NCBI RefSeq assembly: GCF_933775445.1
Contig: NC_065878.1
Coordinates: 9,621,395-9,685,394, forward strand
DNA length: 64,000 nt
Origin: Argentina anserina
Lineage: Eukaryota > Streptophyta > Magnoliopsida > Rosales > Rosaceae
Direction: 5' to 3'
Shown: piece after piece, positions 23,116 to 34,000 of the stretch
How the letters are laid out: every line of letters starts with the position of its first letter
Numbering within the stretch: position 1 is the stretch's first letter
Made by a program: the position numbers and the translations under genes
The notes under the pieces: generated by a model
Told to the model about the DNA's origin: nothing
What the model saw: the letters and a program-made list of their open reading frames with translations, nothing else
Databases searched by the model: none

Positions 23116-24057
23116 GAAACTGAACAGAAGTAGGGTTTCCATTTTCGGAAACCCTCTTCTCTCTCTTATCCCGCGCCTCCATCTCTCTCTCTCTCCCTCT
23201 TCTCTCTCGCTCTCTTCCCGATCTCCCTCCCACGCCGGCGATCTCGCCGAATCCGTGGCCGTGTCACTCACCGCCCCTAGGGAAAGCTTCGCACGGTCCT
23301 CCTTGCCAGACCCCGAGAAGATCGCGTCCTCTCTCTCGACGCCGTTCGCCGCACCGAGCCTCCCCCTTCGAAAACTCCATCGCCGACGATCGCCTTACCC
23401 CAACAGTCGTACGCTACACCGCTCCTCCCTACGACATCGCGAGGTCCATCTCACCAACACCCCAAGCTCGCCACACCGCCCCTCACCCCGAGCCGAGCAC
23501 GATCGATCCGACTAGCTTCGATGCTTCCGAGAGATTGATTAGGTGAGGATTTACGTTTAATTGGTTGTGATAATTGATTGTTGTAATTTGGGGATCGATT
23601 TGATGAATTGTGGGGATGAATCGGGGGTGGGAGGTGAGGGTGGACCACCGCCGCATTAAGCGGCGCGTGTGGAGGTGTAGGGTGGCGTAGGGGCGGCCTA
23701 AGGCCGGAGGGAAGGAGAGGGGAGAAAGTAGGAGAGATTTGAGGTAGCGGTGGCGTGCGACGCGCCGTGGTTAGCCTCGGCGCGTGGGCCCCACGCGCGG
23801 CCCGCCGGAGGTGGCGCGTGTGCCACACGCGCCGCCACGTGCGGCGGTGGGAACGGTTTTGACAGAAGGGTATTTTGGTAATTTACTGTGTACGGTAAAT
23901 GTAAATGTAATTTTTATTTACTACGGTAAATGTAATTAAATTTTACCTACGGTAAATGTAAATATAAATTACTTTCAGTAAATGTAAAAAGTAATTTTGT
24001 AAAAGGGTAATTTAGTAAATTTTATTTACTGAATTTGTATTTACATTTTAAATCGTA

Positions 24058-24370
24058 CGTATACGTACAGAAATACGTATTAATATTTATACGTACAGAA
24101 ATACGTACTAATATTTATACGTACAGAAATACGTATTAATATTTATACGTACAGAAATACGTATATAATATTTATACGTACAGAAATACGTATTAGTATT
24201 TATACGTACAGAAATACGTATTAGTATTTATACGTACAGAAATACGTATTTATATTTATACGTACAGAAATACGTATATAATATTTATACGTACAGAAAT
24301 ATGCATATAGTATTTATACGTACAGAACTACGTATATAATATTTATACGTACAGAAATACGTATTAATTG
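24058..24370 (+). repeat. 28-bp tandem array built on TACGTA palindromes
   Basis: About eleven copies of tatacgtacagaaatacgta plus a short AT spacer are present. Each unit contains two TACGTA sites around cagaaa. Confidence 0.85.
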
Positions 24371-25247
24371 CATATTTGTACAGTATCCGGGAATAGTAAC
24401 AGTGAATAGTACCACTGAACAGTAACTTCGTAAAACCGAAAATTGCTGAACAGTAACCGATTATTACTGTTTCGGCATTTAAAGGTTACGAAACGATTCT
24501 AAATTCTTTTCTTATCTGTTCAAGGTGATCATTAAATCGAGGAAAGGAATATCATCGGGAATTGTGGAATTACGCTCGAGTCGATAAGGTGAGTAAAATC
24601 TCACTGAATTTACGAATCTACCCTCGTGGTGATTCAACATTTTGCAAGTGTGTTTATCAAATGAATTATAACATGTATATAATTTAGTGGACTACATATA
24701 TATAGTATAATGGTAATAGGTACATAATATATATATAGTTCATTAAATTATGTACTGTTATTAATTCATTAAAAATAGTCATTTCGGTGACGGAAAATTG
24801 AGCATGAGTATGTGAGAATATTGTACGTAATTCTTCAGGTGTTTATGAATTATGACATGTATAGGATATAGTGGACTATGTATATATTGTATAAATGGTA
24901 ATAAATACGAATATATATAGTTTGCTATATAGTATACTGTTATGATTTTTATTGTGGTGATATCATGAAAGTTTTAAAACGTACAATATGATGAGTGATT
25001 ATTGTACATGATTTTATCACGGAGAATGTAATAAATTGTGAGTTGTCTTCGGACGTGATGTGTGGTACAATATGATGTGTGATTATTGTACGTGTTTTTA
25101 ACATTGAAGTTGTTAAAATGTGATTTGTCTTCGGACGTGATTGTTGGTACAATATGATGTGAGATTATTGCACGTGTGTGGCAAGTCGGAACCTAGCCTT
25201 TGGCCGGGCGAAAGTTACGATACAGTTAGAGCTCTAGTCTGTCAGCC

Positions 25248-25620
25248 ATAGTACTTCATGTGAGGTAACGGGTGGTTATCTACTCATGAGTACTCCGATT
25301 GTTTTGGATGTTGGGTAGCGGGTGGTTACCCAATATCACCATAGTACTTCATGTGAGGTAACGGGTGGTTATCTACTCATGAGTACTGAGATTGTTTTGG
25401 ATGTTGGGTAGCGGGTGGTTACCCAATATCACCATAGTACTTCATGTGAGGTAACGGGTGGTTATCTACTCATGAGTACTCAGATTGTTTTGGATGTTGG
25501 GTAGCGGGTGGTTACCCAATATCAGAGTAGTACTGCATGTGAGGTAACGGGTGGTTATCTGCTCATGGGTACTCAGATTGTTTTGGATGTTGGGTAGCGG
25601 GTGGCTATCCAATATCAGCG
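25248..25620 (+). repeat. 93-bp tandem repeat, four copies
   Basis: Copies start at 25248, 25341, 25434 and 25527, each with atagtacttcatgtgaggta and two halves ending gtaacgggtggttatc and gtagcgggtggttacc. The first three are almost identical; the last is diverged. Confidence 0.85.
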
Positions 25621-26224
25621 GTGTATTACGAGAGGGGTAACAGATGTGTACCAGCGTTCTTGGTACCCGTATTATAAATGCATTGGGTAACCAGAAGGGT
25701 TACTTAATTTCCTCATGAGCGTTTTATTTCATATTTCTTGGGTCAACCAGATGGGCTGACTATTGACTCATGAGGGCATTTATATTTGTTGTTTTGTGAT
25801 CTTTCGTATATATTGATATGCGAACTGTATTGTGATTTTACTCATACGAGCTATAAGCTTACCGGGTTTGTGTTTACAATCCCGGTGCACCAATTCGATG
25901 GTGTAGGGGATAATTCCGCAGGTGCTGATTAGTGGAGGTTGGGTGACGACTACAGAGGCTTGAAGTCGTTCATATTCTACTTGCGGTGAGGTTTTTAGTG
26001 TGGACTTGTGTGTGAGAATTTGTGAGTGATCTGTGAGGATTATTACATTTCCATTTGTGTATGGATTATAATTTGGGTTGTAATAATTGGTTGTCTGAGT
26101 TGTATTGAGAACTCAGAATTGATCCGCTGTTACACTTTAATGATTTCTATTTATTTGAGATTATTTTGTGTTTAACGACTTTAGAATTTTGAGTTTTTAA
26201 GCTTGAAATTTTAGGGTCGTTACA

Positions 26225-26395
26225 ATCAAGCATACTTATAAGCTTTCTTTCCTTGTTAAATATAAGTTCTCTTTAGAGATATTCTCTTTGCCTTTCAATT
26301 GTTCTAGTATGGCAATTGTGAGAGTAAGTCTAACTTAACATAAGAGAGTTGCTAAAATGGCATGAGTAACATAGCAAAAGAGTAAGCTCGTGACA
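26225..26395 (+). repeat. 3' LTR of the chromodomain element, third piece
   Basis: It resumes with atcaagcata and ends agtaagctcgtgaca, matching 11815-11968. This closes the outer element. Confidence 0.85.
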
Positions 26396-29300
26396 ATACG
26401 TGGCAGTATTATTAATTGAAATTTACTAACCATTAAGGATAGGAGAGGCGAAGCTCGGTACTGTAGCTAATATGTTTCTTTGTTTTTATACTCGACACCT
26501 GTTTCAAACGACATTCGGCTTCTCTTTTACGAGTCACAGAAAAGTGAGTTGCAAAATTGATTTGCAGATTGAAATGGATTCGAGCTCAAAAAGTAGGTTG
26601 CGCTTGCCTTCGTTTTATAGAGGTTGCGGTGGGAGGAGAGCACGAACTCACCCACTGACTGAACTCGAACGTGGAAAGTTATCGGGGGAGGAAGATGGAG
26701 ATACCTTACCCCATCGACGACTTTCAGGTTCTCAATTGTTTCTAAACATGATTGATTTCCATAGCTATTTCCAGAAATTAAACCTTCAGCCACAATTGGG
26801 AGGTGTGGGGGAATTTCTGTGTTAAATGGGTTGGGTTGGGTGGAATTTCGGTGTAATCTGTGTGCAATTTTAGTGGAGACTGGGTCAGCTATCGGTTTTG
26901 CTAATCAGGATTCTGTGCTGGGTTTTTGGGTTAGTTTTTGTGGCTACATGTATGGGGAGTTGTTTGGTTGACGTCTGTTGGCTCACGGAGAAAGAAGAGG
27001 GGAGTGTTCTCTCTATGCTCAAGGAAGTGGACTCTCTCTCTGCTCTTCCTGGTGGTGGACACTGTCCAGCTCATCGGCGTCGTCAGACTCACCATCGAAA
27101 TTAAGCACCCCTCTCCGGTAAACTCCTCGCCTGGACTCGCCTCGCCGTCAAGAAATCAGCCACTGATACCACCTGGTAACTCTTCCCTCTCACTTTTATG
27201 GTCTTAATTTTTAGTTAGTATTATGAAGCATTTAACTCTTTTTAAGCCGAAAATTTGATGGTTGTGTTGGTTAATACTAGAATGAATTTGGGGATTTTGA
27301 GTTTTGTAGGATAAGTTTGACATTTTAGAATGGTCTGGCGCATGTTGCGTTCCAGCATTTAGATAAAGGGCATCAAATATATATATGTCTATGGGAGACT
27401 AATTTCGAATACTGTCGAAAACAATGAGGGCAAGCAGCAGACTTACTATAAGGTTGTTTTAGCTTTTGAAGTGTCTGTTTGGTGGTGTTGTTCGGTTGGT
27501 TAAATGATGATGTTTTCGGAATGTTGTGCATGTTGTTATGCAGTAGCTGAATTTTGTGGAGAAGAGTTCCCTGTCAGTGAATGGTCAGGACTCGGATTCC
27601 TTCACACTAGGCAAGTTATGGTTTTGATAATGTGAGTCTCGGTGAGAGCAGGGGGGTAGCAGTTTTTGCTTATGTATTGTTGTGTTCTTGCAGGTAGAAG
27701 TTCTGGTCACAGCTTTACGAAGCACACATAAACCACACAGGAATTGTGACAAGCTTTCTTTGCTAATCCGAGAGAGTAGTGGGATAATAGGAAGACCAAG
27801 GTACTTCATTCAATCGAATCTACTATTTTTTACTGTTATTATGGCATACATATGTTCTTATGCATAAATGAATATCTTGACCCACCAAATTTAGCAATGC
27901 AAGTTTGGAATTGTCAGTGCCTAAAATTGTCTATCGTTTTCTTTTCTGCGTTTTATCTTAATTTTGTTTCCTCGTTCCTACATATTTTTATTGTTAAGGG
28001 AGATGATGAGAGAAGGTGATTATGAGTTGTTGGAATAAGATGTGGGGTTTCTGTGTTTTTCTTTGTTGTTTTTGATTTGATATATGATTGGATGTGGATT
28101 TGGATTCTAGAATACTTGAAACAAATTAGCCAATATATACAGATTAATGAAAAATTCATGAAACCCCCATATATACATGGAAAGAGAAACTCGGATGAAT
28201 ATAGAATTCATTTGTATTTTAATAAAAAGCCCTTTATCGCGGCATACCAACTGTTGTGCTTTTCCCCGGAAAGCATATTCATTTGGTAGGGTTTTTTTTT
28301 TTTTTTTTTTTGTTCATCATGAGAAAGCATATAGTTAGAGGTGCTTATTTGTTTATATGAAGTTGTAGATATTAATTTGCTAATCAAGATTGATCAAGCA
28401 GGAACTGTTTAGAAATCCAAGCACCTTTAACTTTAGTTTTCATTTTCCTGTAAGCTAGATGGGAGAAAAGGGTTGGAGAAAAGGAAGACAGATATGAGAG
28501 GGCGATGCTTACTTTGTTTTGGGTTTGGGTTTTGCAGCTGCTGAAAAATCAATGGCCACCAGAAAGATGATTTGGACATGGTCTGGGAAACAATAATGTG
28601 TATGAGCGGGAAGACATATATGGAACAGTTAAACACCGGCCAGCTGTGAGATCTAGCTCGGCCAGACATCAGGTTGGCACGACTACCTCAACTATTTGGT
28701 TGCTAATTAAACAACGTTATCAGTATGAGGACGTGGATGATGAGGAAGATAATGCTGTTACTGTAGATCGAGAGGCGAGAGCGATCATATCATGACGTGT
28801 AGGATGTTCAACAACAGGGCAGGAATCCAGATCGAAAACTGATCGATACAGTGATACCTCAAGAGGCTCGCACTTTCGACCCGTTCTTCACCATGAGGAT
28901 AACTTGGATGATCGAAGTATTTAATTTCAAGGAAGTAGTCGCATAGAAGTCACTGGTGACCACATGATCAAACTAGCTCTATGCACATGCCTCCCGTAGG
29001 TATCAACAACGAGACCAAATAGCTGTTATGTGTGAGAAGCTGAAGATGCATATGATTCCTACCAGCGAGGAATATTAATGTCGGCTTGATATACTAAAAT
29101 CTTTCAAATTTAAGGTCAACACGTTACGTTTTAGTACGAATTAATCGTAGGATTTAATTTGAAACCAATGAGATTGAGAACATTACTAGAGAACTTCATC
29201 CGCAATGAATTCTAGGACACCTAAACATCGTACGTTGTTTCACCCCTCTAAAAATGCTAGTTCTCGCGCCAAGGCAAAGGAAAAGACTCACTGGTTTTCC

Positions 29301-30631
29301 ATCGAGGGGTAGACTGAAGCTCAACATTGATGGCTCTTACCATGTTGATGGTGTCGGGGGGTGCTGGTATGTTGTGAGAGATGAGTTGGGAGGAGTCAGA
29401 CGGGCATGGTTTATTAGAAGGCTTAATTATGTAGTAAAAACCAAAAGTTCAAAACAAAGTAAAGCGAATTACAGAACTGCTCACCAGCGAGACTATTATT
29501 ATGGGACAGAAGGGGACGAAATCACCACAGCCATTGGATCTGTGATCAAATGATCTAATGGATATAAAAGCTTATGACCGAATACTTTTTCTTTCCCCCT
29601 TATCATCTTTAATTCTCTGTCTATCAAACATCATATATGATCGATCACTGTTTAGAAGCTCATAATCAATAGAGAAATTAGAGAAGATTTTTGCAAAAGA
29701 AGGCGGAGCTAGGGATGGATCGGAGTCGGAGAGATAAAGCTTCTGCACTGATGCGATTGAATTTAGACTGATAGGAGTTGGGGAGAGAGAGTTTCTGAAA
29801 TGAAGTCGGAGATAGATCGGAGTCAGAGATCTATTATGCCAGCACCAACGAAATTAGGGAGTTTCAGTAAAAAATTGGTAATCTTCGATGTGGTTGAGGA
29901 ACCAAAATTGCTTATAGGCCTTTTTTATAATGAAAATTGATGATGGTTTGATATAGAAGTTTTGATGGGTCGTGTCCTTGATTCTTCAATTCTTTATTTG
30001 ATGAAGCCATGAAGGGGGTGGGTGTGTTGTTGATCTATTGAGGATGGGAACGAAACAAGAAAGAGAACGATATGGTCTGAAGCTTTCACAGAGAAAGATA
30101 AGGTTTAGTGGTTATATTTTGTATCCATTAGATCATTTCATCACAAATCAATGGTTGTGATATGACTGAGGTAGCTCTGAAGCAAATCAAGCGCTCCTAC
30201 AATCCCAAAAACTGGAAATTATTGAAAATAAATAACCTGCAAACTAAAATCAAAGACATTCAAACCTGTGATATGACTGAGGTATACCAGACAATTGACA
30301 AGAGTTATCATATTCTTTTGACAAAAGATCACAGGGTCTCAACAAGTAATAACTCAGAATTTTTAATTCGCATTTTCTATAATTTCTTTGAAATTATTAA
30401 ATAGTAATTAGAGTAAAATTTCATTATATACATTCGATTTAGTCGTTGTTTCGATTCGATTTCATTCCGAGAATTGAAAGCTTGAAAAAGGATTAAGTCT
30501 TCAATGACTCAAGAGTTGACTTTTGACTCGTTGCTTATTTCTAAAACATTTCTTCACGCATGACCACCCTCTCCAAACCTGTTAGTTGCACTATCTCTTT
30601 TATGGAAAATTTCGAGGGAAATATTGGTATG
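26396..30631. other. Unassigned mostly non-coding DNA
   Basis: Frames at 26472-26825, 26938-27207, 28598-28795 and 30162-30404 show no recognisable domain and no convincing exon structure. A 25-base T run lies near 28290-28314. An 18-bp repeat (tgtgatatgactgaggta) occurs at about 30151 and 30268. Part of this may belong to the Helitron that ends at 30664. Only the RNase H-like fragment at 29254-29440 is identifiable. Confidence 0.35.
29254..29440 (+). pseudogene. RNase H-like domain fragment
   Basis: The frame encodes RGRLKLNIDGSYHVDGVGGC and then YVVRDELGGVRRAW. This resembles the first strand pair of the plant RNase H-like (RVT_3) domain found in non-LTR retrotransposons and their domesticated relatives. 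The catalytic first D is present in NIDGS. No other LINE part is seen nearby, so it is a relic. Confidence 0.5.
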
Positions 30632-30632
30632 A

Positions 30633-30664
30633 ACCCCGCAGTGGAGCGTGGGCAGCATGCCTAG
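30633..30664 (+). mobile_element. Helitron 3' terminus, plus strand
   Basis: A hairpin (ccccgc-agtgga-gcgtggg, one bulged base) is followed after nine bases by CTAG and then T, the Helitron 3' signature. The matching TC 5' end was not found, so the element's extent to the left is unknown. Confidence 0.45.
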
Positions 30665-30814
30665 TACTTATCATTTGTTGTTTACTATTCATTTGCACTG
30701 TTTACAAGGATTTGGACTTCTAGCCCTCACTTTCCTCTTATTTACAGTCTTACCACCATCAGTCTGTTTACAAAATATAAACTCATCAGTTGCACGCGTC
30801 AGCTGTTTCCTAAA

Positions 30815-30842
30815 CTAGGCAGTTTGCCCGCGCTTTGCTGCG
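30815..30842 (-). mobile_element. Helitron 3' terminus, minus strand
   Basis: Read on the minus strand, ccgcagcaaagcgcgg folds as a hairpin, followed by gcaaactgc and CTAG then T. The element would extend to higher coordinates. A possible 5' end (TCCTATATATTATACG on the minus strand, starting at 36386) is preceded by T rather than the usual A, so it is unproven. Confidence 0.45.
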
Positions 30843-31077
30843 GAGTTAATACTGTTAAAACGGAGCTAAATATGAAGATAGAACCCGAAAAGGAGATAAT
30901 GCAAGTAACATTTCCCTTCAGGTTGCGCCTATATAATAACATGAATCTAAAAGTGCAATCAGAGCAATCCAACTTGAGACCAATAGATTAAATCATGACA
31001 AAACAAATATTACTATTAAAAAAATTATAACTAAATTGTACCTGAATGTACACAAAAAATCAACAGAATGAACAACA

Positions 31078-34000
31078 TCAAGGGAACAAACAACTGTAGA
31101 GGTCTCTTGGGCCAAAAACAACATAAATACTTGAGGTTCTTCCCAATATCTTTCTCTGGTGCCTAAATTATTAAACAATGAAAAGATGGTCATATATTCA
31201 TAAAATAACAACAAAATTTCAAGGAGGAAATGACACCTTATTTTAAAAATCTTTTCTTTTGGTTGATTCAAAACATTCAACATCTGGAAATTTCAAAAGT
31301 TGACCTTTCAAACATATTTAAAGGTAGCAAAGAAAACAATTATAAAGGGGCAGGGGTGTTTTGCTAAGAATTTCACATTAGAAATATTGCAAGTATGAGC
31401 TAACTGCTAAGCTCTAACAGTATAAGCCCATAAGGATATCAAATAAATCACAATAGCAATCCACCAGAAACTCTAAAATGCCACAACCTAATAATCTCCT
31501 ATGATCACCATATAAGAATCAAAATTTGCAACAAACCTGTGAGTCCTCAATGGCAATAAGACATAGCCGTCCTTTATTTGTGTACCTAATTAAGATAATA
31601 GACCAATTATAAAAGTCAAATATGAGAAGCATCTCCTGAAAAGAAAATTACTATCGCAAGGATGTTAATGATACCAATTGCTATTCTTTGAGAAAAAAGT
31701 GCATGTCCCTTTGCAAGACACACCAACATCTGAAGAATTCAGTTTCTGCCCGTAATAATCAAAGAATTTTACCTATTTCTGGACACAACACATAACGATT
31801 CATGAGATTCTTTAATACAAACTAAGTCTATGTATCCAGTTCATCTATTTTAATTAACTAAAGCACACACATCATCCCAATTCTTCATATGCACCACCCA
31901 GAATTGCAGCAATCACTTGTATCCAAAGTTGAGGCAATATGGCTAATATTTAGGTACCCATGTTATTTTCTTTGCCAGCAAACTTATTCAATTAATTATA
32001 ACCGGTTAATCCCTCGTGACGTAATATACAAAACAGACTTTTAACACAGCAGAACAGACAAATCAAATGTGAACTCTTTTAAATATATAAAACAGTCAGT
32101 TTCCTCTTGGACCAAAAGTGAAAGCATAAAAAAAGTATTCAAGACCTGACAATTGCAAATTTGTAAGTGCGGAAGTAGGAAACATGAAACTGATAGGAGC
32201 ACAAAGTGTGACGTTCTTAATGTGATTATGCCCTATTCTTACTCTTTGTTACCTCTTATTTAGTATGTTTTAGTTTCTTTTGTAAGAATAAGTGTCTAGG
32301 TAGAGCTTATATCAATTATGAGTGAATTGATGATGAAATCGTGCTAAGTGTTAATAATCCTTGTTGAGATATGATTCCTTGTTCGAGTAGGATTCATCCT
32401 TTCGTATTTCTTTGTTTCTAACATACTTATTCTTATTAGGAAATACAAATCCATGTTGGAGAAGGAAAGCAATCCTAGTTCCACAAGGAAAGAGAAGAAA
32501 ATACACTTAAAAGCCCAATCCATTCAAGAATCAAAATGCTGTCAATATTCATAGTCCAACTTCGACGGGCTCCCCTGGATAGCTCCGATCGAGTTAGAAG
32601 ACCTACTTTATATGGAAATAAAGGTATTTGAGTCTAGTTTCTGTAGGATTTGGAATCAAATCAATATCTTATTCCTACAGAGAGATATGACTGAATCATT
32701 GATCGGAGGTCCAATGAACTCGGCGGAATTATCTCAGCCATTGATTTGCTTTTGATCCAAGGGCTATGAGGGAAACTTGGGACTTTATTCCTCCTGCAAA
32801 TAGAGCACAAATATGTATCAGAATGTCCATAAATCCCAGCACCAAAGAATGTCAAAGAAGGCATGCAGCAAATTAAATGAGAAGAGGCAAGAAACTCAAA
32901 GAAGGCATGCAGCAAATTTAATGAGGAGAGGTAAGAAAAATCAAACATGGCTGCAACAATTAAGACTTTTGCTGCCTCCCTAATTCAAAGGAAGAAATTT
33001 GTGCAAAAGAAATCAGCAATAAAGGAGGAAGAAGATATGTAATTAATGCAAAAGATATGCAATCCTTATAGAAATCAGAATTCTGGCAGTGCAGATCATC
33101 CATCTTTGACGGGCTCCCCTGGACAGCTCAGAATGACTGAGAAAGTGCATGATATATGGATGAAAAGCCACGGAAGTCTAGTTGAAATGGCCAGTTGGAA
33201 TCATCTCAATATCTATTTTCTAGAGAAAGTTATGGCCACAACAAGGGACAAAGGTCAGATCTGCCGAATCTAGGAAACCTCAACCAATTTGGTTTCAACT
33301 TTGTGGACTTTGTGGCCATCCTCCCTTGGGTTTCTTCCTCTATATATAGCACCTCAATTCCACAGAAAAATATCATCAACCTTGCTCACAAGACTTGCCA
33401 AAGCTCTGCCCAAACACTTTCATTCACCAAGCATCATAGAATCCGAATTCACCACCCTTCATCATATTTTCTGTCCAAAGCTTGGGAGCCTAGGATACCA
33501 TACTCTTGAAGATCTCGTGCTACCTCTGTAAGGAACCTTGGGAGGAGAATTATAAAGTGTAACTCTTTGATCTTCATGTTAAGTTTTCGGGTTTTTATGT
33601 TCTTGTTCTTGGATGATTTATGTTTAGGTTTTGTTAAAGATATTTTTATTCTTGTCTATGAGATATTTGTAACTTTTGAATGACATGATGAATTAAGGTT
33701 TTCGATTTTTAATTCAATGATTTTAGGTGTTATGCCATGAGTTTATGTTTATTTATTTAAATGATTTTCGGTGTGTTCTTACTTACGTGTGTGATTGATA
33801 CCCGGAAGTTGACGTCGCATGTGTAATAATCCAAAGTTATAAACGATTTTGATACTTGGGAGTTGATTAATTGTTTGTTCTTTGTCACCTTCACCGATTA
33901 TTGCCTAGGTTCGGTTAGACTTGTGCATTTGAATATGTTTATCTTTTCTATGTGATTTTTGGAATTGCATGATTTTTGGTTAAGTAGGTGACATGCTTAA

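Larger units (their letters stand above)
19272..26224 (+). mobile_element. Chimeric LTR retrotransposon: Cassandra-type left LTR, Tekay/Del-type body and right LTR
   Basis: The insertion is exactly bounded by atcaa at 19267-19271 and 26225-26229, a perfect 5-bp target duplication; the intact LTR copy reads ccatcaagc at this place. The left end is a 262-bp LTR with 5S rRNA-like sequence (Cassandra). The right end is a 3436-bp LTR starting TGTAATAACCCC. They share only the TGTAATA start and a CA end. Between them lie an iMet primer site and a decayed chromovirus gag-pol ending in a chromodomain. In a normal element both LTRs are copies of one template, so the two ends come from different families. 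Confidence 0.75.
22789..26224 (+). repeat. Tekay/Del-type right LTR (3436 bp)
   Basis: A purine tract (ttaaggggggtagat) precedes TGTAATAACCCC, and the LTR ends GGGTCGTTACA followed by the target duplication. It holds a TATA box, a C/T-rich leader with an 86-codon frame of no known domain (23255-23515), and two tandem-repeat arrays. No matching left LTR exists in the window. Confidence 0.75.
11461..26395 (+). mobile_element. Chromodomain Ty3 retrotransposon (Galadriel/Reina-like) with two nested insertions
   Basis: LTRs starting TGTCAC and ending GTGACA flank an iMet primer site, gag, protease, RT, RNase H, integrase and a chromodomain. The 3' LTR is split into three pieces by the insertions at 16797-19115 and 19272-26224. 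Without them the element is about 5.7 kb. All genes carry stops. The left flank (catat) and right flank (atacg) do not form a clear 5-bp duplication. Assignment to the chromovirus branch is firm; the sub-lineage is a guess based on the coiled-coil gag and the short LTR. Confidence 0.85.

Noticed and set aside
23255..23828. Proline/arginine-rich frames on both strands in the Tekay-type LTR
   Set aside because: Compositional by-products of a CG-rich LTR segment, with no domain. An LTR-encoded protein is possible but unsupported.
24058..24370. Regular repeats resembling a CRISPR array
   Set aside because: Units are contiguous with no unique spacers, in an LTR of a plant genome. This is a minisatellite.
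26472..27207. Two adjacent open frames as exons of a host gene
   Set aside because: No recognisable domain and no consistent splice phase, and minus-strand frames of equal length overlap.
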